A stretch of DNA of 64,000 bases, from assembly GCA_963573305.1 (NCBI GenBank), contig OY754337.1, positions 79,993,094-80,057,093 of the forward strand, read 5' to 3'. The notes beneath the pieces are model-generated. The model did no database searches, was not told the DNA's origin, and saw only the letters and a program-made list of their open reading frames with translations. Each line of letters opens with the position of its first letter. The first letter of the stretch is position 1. The translations under genes and the position numbers were made by a program. Below, piece by piece: positions 31,290 to 42,608 of this stretch. Source of the DNA: Pyrrhosoma nymphula. Lineage: Eukaryota > Arthropoda > Insecta > Odonata > Coenagrionidae.

Positions 31290-32219
31290 ATGGACGAGGG
31301 AGCCTCGGAGCGGACCACGCAGCTGGCGCTGCTCTTTCCGCTCAAGGCAAGCCTCTTCCCCGCCAAATCACCGGCAGCCACGTCACCCAAGCACTCCGAG
31401 AGCCCAGACATGTCCCCGGGAACCCAACAGAACCCCCTGACGCACCCCAACCTCGCTTGTCCCCGCCTCAGGCTCCGCAGAGGTTCTTCGCTGTCGGACC
31501 TCACCGCCCTCCAGCAGCAGTCGGCAGGGGTGGCCGGGGATGAGGCCTCACAGTGCGACTCAGGGCCACCGTCCCTGATGCCTCCGAGGGACGGGGGCCT
31601 CCCCGGAGGACGGCTGAAGCAGAGGGGCTGCGACACGGCCCCGCAGAGCCCTGCCACCGGGAGGCGCGGGGGCATGAACGGTGTCGGGGGCGGGTCAGGT
31701 GGCATCGGCCGAGGGCGCAGGCTGTTCCCGGGGGACGAGATGAGGGGCGGCTCCATCGGGGACCTAATGAACCTCAAGCAGTACGGCAGCGTCTGGAGCG
31801 TGAGGAGCGCCACAGAGTCAATAGCGGAGGCCGTGCCCTTGGCCACCGTGACGCCGAGGACTCCTCGCAAGGGGCAGTCGCCCTCGGCGCAGAACAGGGC
31901 CTCCGGGGAAGGGGCGTGCCCCAACGAGCTGGCGGCTGCCCTCAGGGAGCTCCAGGAGGACGAAGACGAAGCGGAGGAGGCGCGGGACAAGGTCGACTCG
32001 TACTTGCCCTCTCCTCGGAGGCAGCACTCCCCGGCGCCACCAGCTTCTCCACCCCTCAAGAGGGTGCGGGATTACTTGCTGGAGGGGGCGGCGGGGGGCG
32101 GCGAGGGCCCGCAGAGGCCCCAGAGGAAGACCTTGTCGGCCTTCGAGAGAACTCAGAGGCTGTCCCGGCTGATCAAGGAGCATCAGGACGCCTTCCTTGA
32201 TCACCCCGCGCGGAAAATT
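31290..32219 (+). CDS. First coding exon of an unrecognised Ser/Pro/Gly-rich protein
   Basis: The exon encodes 310 residues. I chose ATG 31290 because its context CCAAGATGG has A at -3 and G at +4; the frame is also open back to 31185 but without another ATG. The end is set by GTGAGT at 32220, leaving the exon in phase 0 after an Ile codon; reading on gives a stop at 32280. The exon is far more GC- and CpG-rich than its surroundings. I do not recognise the protein. Visible are Ser-Pro sites (SPAATSPK, 27-34), a basic motif RLRRGSSLSDL (61-71) suiting kinases such as PKA, a Gly-rich linker (128-143), a segment GSIGDLMNLKQYGSVWSVRS (154-173), a TPRTPRK cluster (188-194), an acidic helix LRELQEDEDEAEEARD (218-233), and a helical end SAFERTQRLSRLIKEHQDAF (283-302) that may start a folded domain. 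It looks like the disordered N-terminus of a signalling or scaffold protein. No signal peptide or membrane segment. Confidence 0.7.
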
Positions 32220-32225
32220 GTGAGT
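32220..32225 (+). promoter_or_regulatory. Splice donor of the coding exon
   Basis: ATT|GTGAGT; the intron side matches the 5' splice-site consensus GTRAGT while the exon side (ATT) is weak. No acceptor followed by convincing coding sequence was found later in the window. Confidence 0.65.
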
Positions 32226-32467
32226 GGTTTTATGGGGTTCGATATATCTGCACCAGAAAAGTCGTTTTCAGACCACCACTAGGGTATTCATCACTACAAT
32301 TGCATTCTAGTAGATGATAAATCCTATTTTCACCATTCGGCCCCTTAAAGATGTAACACTGGGACAGAGGTTTGAGTGTGAAGTCGATAAATATCATAGT
32401 GAAAAGAAAAAAACGGCAAAGATCGTTAGAAATAGCGTGTTTCCGACGGAGAAATAGGTACTCGGTA

Positions 32468-32941
32468 AGGGGCTGTCCATAATCCACGTAGACCTCAAAC
32501 GGGGGGGGGGGGGGGTACGAGCGGGCTGTCAACGGAGGTCCACGTTTCTGGGGGGAGGGGGGTTGGAGGGATGTCTGCGCAGACAGTGGTCGACACGACG
32601 CAGCGGGAGTGATATCGCCACGGCATACTCAGTGTTGCGAACGGTTGCGAGGACGTTGTGTCGGTGGCCGGTGCTGGCTTGGAACGGCATAGCACGGTCC
32701 GGCTTCTCTTCTATAGTAAATAACAGATTATCATAGCTACAAAAAAAGTTTTTCCAGCCTTAAATTACAGATAGTACATGACAATTAATTAATACCGTTT
32801 CACAGCTTTTTCCGGAGAAAAAATGAAAAGACTACGTGGATAATAGGGGGGGGGGGGGTTCCGGATGAAGTCTACTATGCTCCACGATGGGGAGGGGGGG
32901 TCAAAAAAGATTTCTGTCTACGTGAATTATGGACAGCCCCT
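32468..32941. mobile_element. MITE with GGGGCTGTCCATAA termini, in intron 1
   Basis: The left end AGGGGCTGTCCATAATCCAC and the right end's complement AGGGGCTGTCCATAATTCAC form ~26-bp inverted repeats ending in CGTAGAC. The interior has poly-G runs (15 G at about 32502-32515 and shorter ones near 32850) and no coding capacity. The termini resemble a very widespread animal MITE type. The target duplication is unclear. Confidence 0.75.
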
Positions 32942-35773
32942 GATAGGGACTTCTACAAAACCAATATAAGTATGTGTCACGCAACTCATTTCTCGATAAT
33001 GTTGGTTTTGTAGAATTTTCGAGATCGTTTTTAACAGAGGATGTCGGATGATTTCTATATTCTCAGATTCTTTGTTCGCGTATGTTGTTTGGGAAGACAA
33101 CAGTTTCATGGAATGTCTTCGCGACATCCTTGACCTTAGAACGTCAGCAGGATAGCAGGAGATACAGTCGGCTTCGCAAACTCCTTACCCGATCAAAGAA
33201 CCCGAAGAATATGGAGATAATCCAAGCAACGTCGCGAAAACCTGTGAAATAACACGAGGATCGACTTGAATTGCATACCATACACCACCTCCCCGAAAGT
33301 CGTTTGCATTTTGGTGAAGTTGTGTTTGCATTTTTGATAATTATCCACTCCCTTTCTTCGTCAAAAATTATAAAGTGAAGAAGGCAAAAAAACTTACACA
33401 AGGAGTCAACAAATTTAGACCGCGTTGAATCACTCGCCATATTTACAACGTCTCGAGATTTTGTAGCGAAGTTGGTTGCTCCACAGGTTGTTCCTCTATA
33501 TGCATCTGAAAAACGTTATTCTCTTTAACCTTCTGGCTCCTCTGGGGTTTTTTTCCGCACACTGACGTATGAAATAAAACATATGGTAACAGCAAACAAG
33601 TTAACCGTGTTGGAATTTTTATGCTCTAGTGCAAGTACTTGGTATCATCCACAAATACAAAAGTGATATTGAATCAATTATTGTAGTGTTATCAAGTATT
33701 CTTTTCCTAAGGAACTCATACTTTGCGGCCAATTTTTCTCCCAAGGACTATTGATTTAGTATTTGGAAGAAGTAAATACTATGAACACCATGTCACATGG
33801 ATAAGGATGCAGTCTATTTATATATTTACTGTTTTTTTAAAGTTTAATATCACGTTGAAAGTGTTCCCATCCTAAGGTTTTGGTTGTTTTGATGTGGCTT
33901 ATGTTGGGTTGGATTCGAGAAAAGTTCATTTTCCTGGCACTTTTTTAGCTTTATTTAGATCGATATGATGCATAGATATATATTTTGTAAGAGTTTAGCA
34001 AAGAGGGGTTCAACTGTTAATGAATACAATAATAACTTTAGATGCCTTTTTAAGATATGTTGATTCAAGGAAGTGAAATGTCTTCCATATTGGCCCTGTA
34101 TCTTGATAAATCCTAGTCTTTATGATGCAGTGCCGGGTTTAACCGAATTAATTGCTCAAGTTTGTTGTGTAGAGTATTAATAACAGTCAAGTTTAGTGAT
34201 GTTTTAATTTTCTGTAATCGGTGATTTTGATTTTTCTTGCACCTAAGCAGTTTGTAAGATTAACTAACTCATATTTTTTTATATTTTCGACGTGCTGATG
34301 GTTTTTATTAATTCTTGTTGAGACCCGAGAGTCGACGATGGCAAAGTCTCTTCCTGTACTCAATCATGTGATGCAAGCGTGGTGTGAGAGTTGATGTCTC
34401 ACTTCTTTAGCCCTCAAAATCTCTCCCAGTTCCTTCAACATATTGTCGACGTCACTAACAACCCTAGAGCGCCCATAAATCCCGCCATTTAACTGTCAGC
34501 AGCTCCACAGGTTGTTGATATATATACATCGATCCTTTCGGCGTCGGTCCGAACCTTTTCATCCAACCCTTTTCCCCGTGCACATACTCTTTTTTCTCGA
34601 ACGCAAACCCTTAATTTTGCGAGAACGGCGAGCGATGGTTAGCTTTTCCACCTCTTGCGCTCCCTCGCAACCCACCCCGCTGCATTCTGGGAAGGGAGTA
34701 GAGGAGCACTTGCTTGAGACGCGTTATCAAAGTGATTGATTCCTTCTGTTGGAGAGGTTGGCGACCTCGGGTGGGGGAGTGTAAACAGAATGGGAGTTCG
34801 ACGCGGCCCTGCTTGGTGGATGATGCCCCCCCTGGCCTTTGGTGGGGCAACGCGGCGAGTTCATGCCCACCCCTTGCATGAAACACCGAATCCTAATCTG
34901 AAGAGTAATATTCCTTTTAAAATTATAAAAATCAACAATGAATCACGGCGCATGGTGCGGTTCTCATCTATACTTTGTTCTCTCCCCTCCCCACATTTCT
35001 GACTGCTGTCTTGAAAAGTGTTGTCACGAGGTCGCTATTTAACCCGCGAGAAGGTTAAATGTAAGCAATTTGATGATATGAAGATTTGAAACATTGTAGA
35101 GGCAGTGGTTCAGTTACATTGAGTAAAATTAGAAGCTTGGGGTGTAAGAAACACCCCGCGCGCCCTTCCTCATCTTAAACTCCGTAGTATTGTCGACGCG
35201 ATGCTGGCGAGTAAAAAACGTAAACAGGCGCATTGTAACAGCTACGTTACTATGAGTGAACCCCCCCTTTCCCCCCTCGTTACCCGACATATGTTTTAGG
35301 TGACCCCCTCCCCCCCCCTAAGTTGGGAACGTAGTTTATGCACAGATTCGAGAGTGCTTCCCTCAATGTGTTCCCTCTCTCAACTGGATGCAATATCCTT
35401 CGAAAATATTGAAGCGCGCGACAATTCTCATAGTCACCAGAGACACCACAGGATAGCCAACGTATTTCGAGCATTGAGCGTCGACCTGTACGAACCGCTA
35501 GTGTAGTATGTCGTGATAATTTATTAAGTGATTGCGCGTAAATCTGATATTCAGCCAATCAGAGCGCGTGGCAGAATATAGGGAATGCTGCACCAGATTT
35601 GTGGTTTTATCATAATAGGTTTGGAAACACTACGGAAATGATGCTAGAGCATCTAAAGCAAAAATAACCGTGTTACAGGGAAAACGATGGCTGTGGCATT
35701 AATTGCACTGAAAATCCTTAGCTCAAATTATCCGTGGACTCTTACGTGAAAAATTACCGTGTAATCATGTTTG
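32942..35773. other. Intron/intergenic DNA, no gene recognised
   Basis: Mostly A+T-rich, with a GC-richer patch at 34640-34880 and a C-run patch at 35255-35330. No motif in the short open frames (33144, 34512, 34611, 34736, 35280). Confidence 0.4.
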
Positions 35774-36153
35774 CATCTACATATACAAAATTCCCTTAAA
35801 GCATCCTCAAGGGTGTGTGGTATGGGGTGAGTAGTCACCAACATGCATTACACTATAACCTAAAGTTAGTGTAACTACGACTAATTATGCATTAGCATGA
35901 ATCGCTAATGCTTGTCACGAGGCGAGGACTCACAAGCATGCAATACACTATAGATATGCTACCTATGTTAGAGGGACCGTTAGTATATATGTATTTTGTA
36001 ACTACACAAATGGACAGAGACTCAAGAGTAATGCTGAAAACATGCATGGTGTGCTGTAAATACTAGGAAGCAGATAAGGATACAAGTATTTGGGAGTGCT
36101 ACTACTACTAAGAGCTGCACTACCTATCGACAAACCTAGTTAAAAGTCTCATA
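35774..36153 (-). mobile_element. LINE-tailed dispersed repeat, copy 1
   Basis: On the minus strand it runs from TATGAGACTTTTAACTAGGT to a 3' tail containing CACCCCATACCACACACCCT, TGAGGATG and a final TATATGTAGATG. It aligns end to end with 63439-63820 and its tail matches the LINE tails at 5037 and 26578, so it is either a LINE 3' UTR or a SINE using a LINE tail. Non-coding. Confidence 0.75.
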
Positions 36154-37421
36154 ATGTTTGAGTAATCCATGCCTGTATTTGGCCATTGTTGGCAACATGA
36201 ACACCGGCTTTAACAAACGCCAGCTAGTTTACTGCTCTTTATCTTCGAATTCTATCATTTCATATTCTAAAATATTATCACTTCCGCCGAATGAGTGTGA
36301 GAGAGGAAACCGAACAGGAAGTCTGGCGCCTTCCTCAGTCTTACGGCTTCGTTCCCGGCGTGCAGTTCGCTCTTCCTTCAAAATCCCTACGTTCTCCTGC
36401 CGACTATTCGCCCCTTAAAGCACCTGTTCTCTGGTGCTCCTGTGCAAATTGCATGTCGTGTTTCCTGTCGCCAGCTTGCGGAAGATATTCATGGAACGCA
36501 CGAGGGATCCGTATCCGTGGGTTCGCCATAGAGTTTATAAATTGAAGAGAGGGGAATTGCATCCTACCTGGTACTTATTTCAACCTGGTACTTATTTCAA
36601 CCTACCTGGTGCTTGCATGATGTTTCTACTTAACCAGGAGCGTTCATATTGTATTACACACTGTCAGGTCTCTTACACTCATAAGCCTAGGCTTCACATT
36701 TACCTAATTTTACAATTCTTCCGAGCGAGTTGAGCTCCGAGCTGTTAACTATTTTCTTATCATCCGGATTTGCGTGTGTTTGACATTTGTTTCTGTTTCT
36801 TTTGAAGCAAAAAGGCAATCGGTCCTTTTTAACTGAGGTTTGATATAGGTAAAGCTCCCGGTGTCTGTCCTATGATGATCAATTGTATGCTGAACAAATA
36901 ATTTAGGTAAAACAGAGGAATCAGTGACTATTTTCTAGGAAATTTTGATAATTCCTTCTCCGGCCTTAACAGATATGCATAATGAGGAAATGCACTACTC
37001 GCAACATGGGTATGTGATATGTGAATGAACTTTACCAAAATTGAAAATTTTCAGATATCCTTCGCATTAAATCGAGAGATCCCTTATTAGTCCCATGGTT
37101 CTTTCATATTTACAACATGCGAATTCTGTCCCCACGAAATTATCTTCAAGGTAATCCTTCCCAACACGGGAACCACCGTGTCTTACCGTGAAGGTTACTA
37201 CAATATACTTGTGCATGGACGGTTAAAAACATAACACGTAAAAAACATTACATAGTATAAATTTTTCATAAGTATTCCTGAATGATTTTTCCAACTCCCC
37301 GCGCAAAAAATTGAAAACTGGTATGTAGGTACGTATTAAGTTTTACAATATGTTCCACGAAGGACTTTGACTTTCATCTGCGATGCAATTATATTACTGT
37401 CATTAGAAGAGAGAGAATACA
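36154..37421. other. No gene recognised
   Basis: 36290-36560 is GC-richer with overlapping open frames of 84-99 codons lacking known domains. At 36570-36606 an 18-base unit CCTGGTACTTATTTCAAC is repeated in tandem. Confidence 0.4.
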
Positions 37422-37646
37422 TTGTATCTAGAAGTGGGTACGGAAGAAATTTGGAAATACTGGGACAAAATCAATTTCCTTAGACTGATAAAAATTGCCG
37501 TAAAGTATATCCGCTTACCTTCAGCTACAGGGTTCAGTGAAAAACTAATTAGAAATGCAGGGAATATTATAGATTTTAAAAAGAAATACGCTAAATTCAG
37601 ATCAGGTCATAGTGATATTTTTTTAAATAAAAACTTGAGAGCTTGA
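37422..37646 (+). pseudogene. hAT transposase C-terminal dimerisation domain
   Basis: The frame reads EEIWKYWDKINFLRLIKIAV, KYIRLPSATGFSEKLIRNAG and ends with DIFLNKNL before a TGA stop. This follows the hAT family pattern 'YWxxxxxxFxxLxxxAxKYLxxPATSxxSERxFSxxGxxxxxxRxxLxxxxxxxLxFLNxNL'; here the SER box is mutated to SEK and the following Phe to Leu-Ile. It starts without a methionine (TTG) and upstream DNA has no transposase. It differs from the relic at 25208, so two hAT families are present. Confidence 0.8.
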
Positions 37647-37675
37647 ATATCGGTGAATATATATATATATATATT

Positions 37676-37717
<42 letters not shown>

Positions 37718-37740
37718 CCGATATATATATATATATATAA
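37647..37740. repeat. (AT)n tract punctuated by ATTCACCGATAT
   Basis: TCGGTGAAT(AT)nATTCACCGA forms a perfect palindrome (about 37648-37684); the ATTCACCG motif recurs once more inside the following AT run at 37713-37720. Confidence 0.85.
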
Positions 37741-38313
37741 ATATATGAATTCATTTTTATTTACATAATATTATAATATGTAACGTGATTTTCTGTTGCT
37801 TTTTTTCTCGTATTGAATTTTAAAAGTTGATTAAAATGATGCCTAAATGCAATAATATTTCCAAACTTTGGCTAAGTCGAATCTCATCGTTGTCTTACTT
37901 CTTATTTATATTGCTTTGGAATTTTTTCTGCACAGTTTTATTAATTAAAGTGTGACTGGAAAATCATTGTCATCGACACTAATATGCAATCTCCACCTAT
38001 CTTTTTCTATTATTTTAAGAAGATAAGTTTTAAAAACTTGTTATCATTTTCATTACTCCTGTTTGTTGAAAATTTTCAAAGAAACGCAAAATTTTTTCTT
38101 CAGTCTCTTTTGCAGCTAAATGCAAGGTATAATTTCTCCAAAATGTATATTTACAATACCATTAAAGAATCTAAATTTGTTGTATCGATTGCACAGGAAT
38201 CGGAATGGGGATTGGAACCGAAAGAAACTGGAGCCGACCTATCCATAATTACTGAATAATTTGATCAACTTTCTAATACTATGTATGAGTTTAGGCTTTC
38301 CCGGAGAATTATG
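37741..38313. other. No gene recognised
   Basis: A+T-rich; the frame at 37984-38259 has no motif. Confidence 0.45.
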
Positions 38314-38465
38314 CTGATGAGTTGTTCTCGGGTTTCCCACCGGGTTAGGCTTTCCATGGTTACCGACGTTTACAGAGCCTGGAAAATGGCAGAAAAGTCT
38401 CCTGCCGAAACGTCGGCAATCACGGAAAGCCTAACCCGGTGGGAAACTCGAAAACAACTCATCAG
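38314..38465. repeat. Inverted repeat with ~60-bp arms (Penelope-type terminal repeat)
   Basis: Left arm CTGATGAGTTGTTCTCGGGT through GGGTTAGGCTTTCC to CCGACGTTT; the right arm is its complement with about six mismatches, ending CAACTCATCAG. The loop between contains the hammerhead-like motif listed separately. Confidence 0.85.
38379..38425 (+). ncRNA. Hammerhead-like motif with 5-bp stem II
   Basis: CTGGAAA (a degraded CUGANGA box), stem II GGCAG (38388-38392) with CTGCC (38402-38406), then GAAACGTCGGC. The second base change (G for A) in the first box would be expected to reduce activity. Confidence 0.5.
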
Positions 38466-38681
38466 TTTCTAATACAATTTCAATTTACACGTATTGAAGA
38501 AATAATAATATTTGAGAAAACGAAATAATTGAAAAAAGGCACCAATGTAATGACGAAAGTCCTGGAATTACATATTTTGAAAATATCCGCGACGTAGTCT
38601 AGTTATTTCTTATTATTCCTAACTTCCATTGCGTGAAATTAAGTAAATTAAACGTGTTAATGTCCACTGAGTAATTTTACT

Positions 38682-38718
38682 GTACTACGCGTTTCGACGG
38701 AAAGGTGTCATTATCAGG
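38682..38718 (-). ncRNA. Hammerhead-like motif, minus strand
   Basis: Minus strand: CCTGATAATGACACCTTTCC then GTCGAAACGCGTAGTAC. Core box CTGATAA (one change from CUGAUGA), stem II GAC/GTC, then GAAAC. The copy at 43971 shares the GAAAC.CGTAGTAC end. Confidence 0.45.
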
Positions 38719-41700
38719 TACAATCGTGGACTCAGTGGAAGCTCCCAAGTTTTATCTACTTCATTTCATCAGATGATCCATCATATCTTGTCGATGAAAT
38801 GATAACCATGTTGAATATATTTCCCGCTGCTTGGTTGATTTTGCGGACAATGCTTCTCCTCCTATCCTGGAGGTGTCTTCAGGTTGAAGATTAACACCTC
38901 ATGGATAGGATGAGGAACGTTTTCCGTGGAAGCAACCAGGCGTCGGGAATCCCAGAAGAAGACAAGAAGAGGCAGAAAGAGCAAAATTTCCTTTTTTTCA
39001 AGTAGTTACTTTTTCTGTGGCATTTTACTTTTTGTGCTTTATTCACTTAATTTTCGTAATGCATTGATTGAAAACATTGGGTAATAAAAGCTTATTTTCT
39101 ACACAAGTGTAAACAAATTGTCACCACATTTAAGAGGAGGCACCAAACTTGATATTGATAATTATATTTTCCCGGATCTGAGTGTAAAAATACATTTTTC
39201 TTGTATGCTATTACGCGTGCTATTTCGTTGGAGGTATGTCGAAAAACCGGACGCAGAATGCACGTGGTAACCACGCAAGACTTTTTAGAATTTGATAACA
39301 TTTCCGGTGAGCAAAATTTACTGGAAAGCACGGAAAGGAAAAAGAGTACTGCTGCTCGTAGAGTGTGAAATATATGCTTGAGAATAGTCATGCTTGGTGC
39401 AGGCAACAACTTTCGAATAAAATGTATATACCAGACAAAGGTCCTTATTCCTTTGCACAAATTTCTTAAGAGATATTCGTCGTTTTAATCGTCACGTTGA
39501 AGGGTAAAACTTCCAGGGCAATATCATAAAATGTTATTATCACTGGTACAGGTAGAGTCATTTCAAGAAAATTGTGCTCTTATTGTGATTCAGAAAAATA
39601 TCGATACTACTAAATCCTGATTCTCTACGCAATAAACTTCGTCAAGTATCGCTTTCATTATGAATCCTTTGTGTCATTTATATCCTACATACGGAAGCTA
39701 CTTTGTAGACCCGTATACAGTAAAGGCAGGTGTTTTTCTTTTATATTACATTTCATAGTTTTTATTAACATCATTCTCGTACCATGAAATATGAAGACCG
39801 GTTTGGTTGTCATGGAAGTACTGAGAGAATTAAAGTCGAAAGATAAAGAAATTTGAATAATAGGGTTCTTCGAAACGCCTTGTAAATACTTAAAATGTTT
39901 CGGTAGCACAATGTTCTCTTTATTGATCGTCTGTCGAACCATGCGACAGTGAGTAATGACTTTGCTAGTTTGTTTTCGTTTCTAGTCACGGGTACAGTAA
40001 TTTCCCCAAGGTAGTTAAAATATGGCTGATCTCTGCAGGTGACGAGCGACTACCCAGTTGTGCAGCTTGCGACTTTCCAGAATGTTCCAGCTGTCAAATA
40101 TCACTCCGCACGGTGCGGGTATTATAAGCGTCTAATAGAATTAACGGTCAATAATAAATTCATGAGCCAATTAAGCTTCCTATTGATTCACCTCCAAATT
40201 AGTTGCCCTAAAAGATGCCACAGTGCTGGAGAAGTCCTTCCCACTCCTTATCGCAGTGCTGGAAGTCGTTAAAAGGAATAACTTTCGGTTGGTCCGTCAT
40301 AGATTTCAGAATAACATATTCAGTGCCAATACAGCGTTTTTTGAGGCGATTTTTCAATTTAGGAAAGAGGAGGAAGTCACAAGTAAACTTACAAAGGCGT
40401 AGGAGTAACGCGTTGAGGTTTCACAAAAATTCCTATTTGCTTAAAAACTTACTTCACACGGAGTGCTGCGTGGCAATACGCGTTATCGTAATTCAGAATC
40501 TAATTGTCAGCAATGCTTGGTCTTATTTGAAGAACTTCTTTCCATATCCCTGTTGTTCTCGGTAAAATTTTCGGTAAAACTTTTCATGAAATCGACTGAT
40601 TTTATAAAAATGAGTTTGCTAACGATAAAACCATTTCACAAAACCTAGTTTTACAAAACATTTTACGGAATACGACAGGTTCTACTTCCATAAAATAGTT
40701 ATATGCAACAACCAATGAGATTTGTCGCCTATCGCGTTGATAATCTCGTATCCATGGGAAGCCAAACAAGGAAATAGTAATCAAACATGGCGGGAAGTTC
40801 ATGCAACGTTGAAGCAAGTTTCCTTTGTATTAGAAGAGTACCAAAAGCACGAGTGCCTCTATGTGTTGAAATCACCACTGTAGCAAAGCGTCTCACAGAT
40901 GGCAAATTGGTCAACATTGCGGTTTTATGAATAAATTTATCGTAATCAAGCATGTACGTTTTACGTACGATTAATAAAAGTTTCATTAAAGTTTTTATAA
41001 AACTCTTTTGTACGAAATTTTACAGTGAGAAACCGGAATAAGTCTTTCGAGAATTACACGGTGTGAACCGCTTTACTGTTTTCCCCGGTAAGACAGTTTT
41101 TTTCGTTTTTTGCTAACACCATATAAACTAGGCTGAAAATGAAAAATCAGTTTAGTTTTGATCTAGGACTTACGTTTTCACAGCGCTCTAAAAAGACCTT
41201 GTGTCATCGGATAACTTAAGCTTTCCGCAAAACGTGCTCCAGCACTAGTGTCAACTTCTGGAACGTTTCAGTCCCATTTTCACGACATTTGACGTGCAAC
41301 TTGATCGCATTGCGCTCCTCTAATTTCATTTTTTTTTAATTTCCGTAAAGCTCTGAAAGAACACACTTCACAAGAACGCGTCGTAACAGTCGGTCACGTG
41401 CAAGTTCAGTGATATTTTGGAGTAGAAACTCATGCTTGAATAGATTTGCATCTAAATGTTAAGCATGGGGAAGATCCACTTTGTTGCTAGGTCGTCAGTT
41501 CCATGTGTAGGTATTCTCATTACTTTTTTAAATTAACCTCGAAAGGTTACTGCTTAAAGAATCAGATTACGTAAAAATGAAACTTTGAAGCAATTTATTT
41601 AAAAATTAGGTTACCTAGAGAAGTTCCACTTTAATTAAGCAATGAATGGATAAGCCAGATCATGAAACTTAATATTAATAGTTTAAGGAAGTGAGATTAT

Positions 41701-42185
41701 TACATTTAATAAGAGTTGCCTAAGTTTTCTCATTTTATAGATATACATAATCAGGCGATACATTGTGTTTTTTACACGGAATAATGGAGCATAAATTTTC
41801 TGTATTAAATTGCTTATTCTGAAAACATTCAATTTGAAGTGCAACATGCTAAAAGAGAAAAGAAGTTAGTGCTCATAAAAAGAGCTTCTAATTGATTTTT
41901 ATCTTCTCCCAATGAATCTCTTTAAAACATAATAAAACGTGTCGAATCTTCAAACGTATTCAAAACTTGTTTCATAAAAATTTGGAATGACTGGCAAAAA
42001 TTTAAATAATCTCGATTACGATATTTTTACGCCGATTGTAAAAGATAGTGACACTGGACATGATCCTCAGGACCTACATTTCTGTACCATTGCTGCTTAA
42101 AATTCATTGCTTGTGGAAATGAGAAACTTTGGATAGCATTTCTTGTAAGATTCCTGCGATATGTCTTCCCATCACGATCTTCCCA
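38719..42185. other. No gene recognised
   Basis: About 3.5 kb, mostly A+T-rich. Frames at 39092, 39685, 40039, 40215 and 40602 were read without finding a domain. The frame at 40039 follows an acceptor-like TCTCTGCAG, but the pyrimidine tract is short and the protein unknown. Confidence 0.4.
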
Positions 42186-42608
42186 CCTGGGTAGTGGGTA
42201 GAGTGCTTGGCTACTGATCGAAGGGTCCCGGGTTCAAATCCGGGTGAAGCTTTTGGACGCCCCCAAACAAAAAAATCCTCGGAGTTCGAGGTGGTCCAGC
42301 GACCAGCGACCCTGCGACTTGTTAATTATAATCACATATGCTGGAATCACTGGAAATTGTCGTCGTCGCACGATGAAAGGGAGCGTTGTCTCAGTCGGAG
42401 CCAAATCAGAAATTATTCTCGCTGAAATTTCTTGCAAGCAGTTGAATAAAGAAATTTTAAAATTTGAGTGACTGTAAATCCATCTAATAACGGCATTTTA
42501 AAATTTTAGTGACTGTGACTCTATCTAATAACGGAATTTTAACATTTAAGTGGCTGTGGCTCCATCTTATTGCGTTCCTGAGTCAGTGAGTGAGTAACAA
42601 GGGCTTTT
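42186..42608 (+). mobile_element. tRNA-derived SINE family B, copy with tRNA head
   Basis: The head reads ACCTGGGTAGTGGGTAGAGT (A-box-like, with a D-arm GGTAGAG) and GGGTTCAAATCC (B box), with CCCGG/CCGGG closing the T-arm. The body shares GACCCTGCGACTTGTTAATT, AATCACTGGAAATTGTCGTC and GCGTTCCTGAGTCAGTG with 13948-14176. Confidence 0.8.
42452..42574. repeat. Three-copy tandem repeat of 41 bp inside the SINE
   Basis: The unit ATTTTAAAATTTTAGTGACT through CATCTAATAACGG starts at about 42453, 42494 and 42535; GTGACTG/GTGGCTG occurs at 42468, 42509 and 42550. The other copy (13948) has one unit. Confidence 0.85.

Noticed and set aside
31181..32059. 292-codon minus-strand open frame opposite the exon
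   Set aside because: High GC content removes stops on the opposite strand; it has no donor/acceptor logic, and the plus frame has the Kozak ATG and consensus donor.
31553..32200. 215-codon plus-strand frame overlapping the exon in another phase
   Set aside because: Arg-rich composition typical of a shifted GC-rich frame; no start context or domain.
35230..35330. C-run pair near 35.26-35.32 kb as a MITE
   Set aside because: No matching inverted termini could be found.
40030..40272. Possible second exon after TCTCTGCAG
   Set aside because: Short pyrimidine tract, no domain in the following frame, ends at a stop without a donor.
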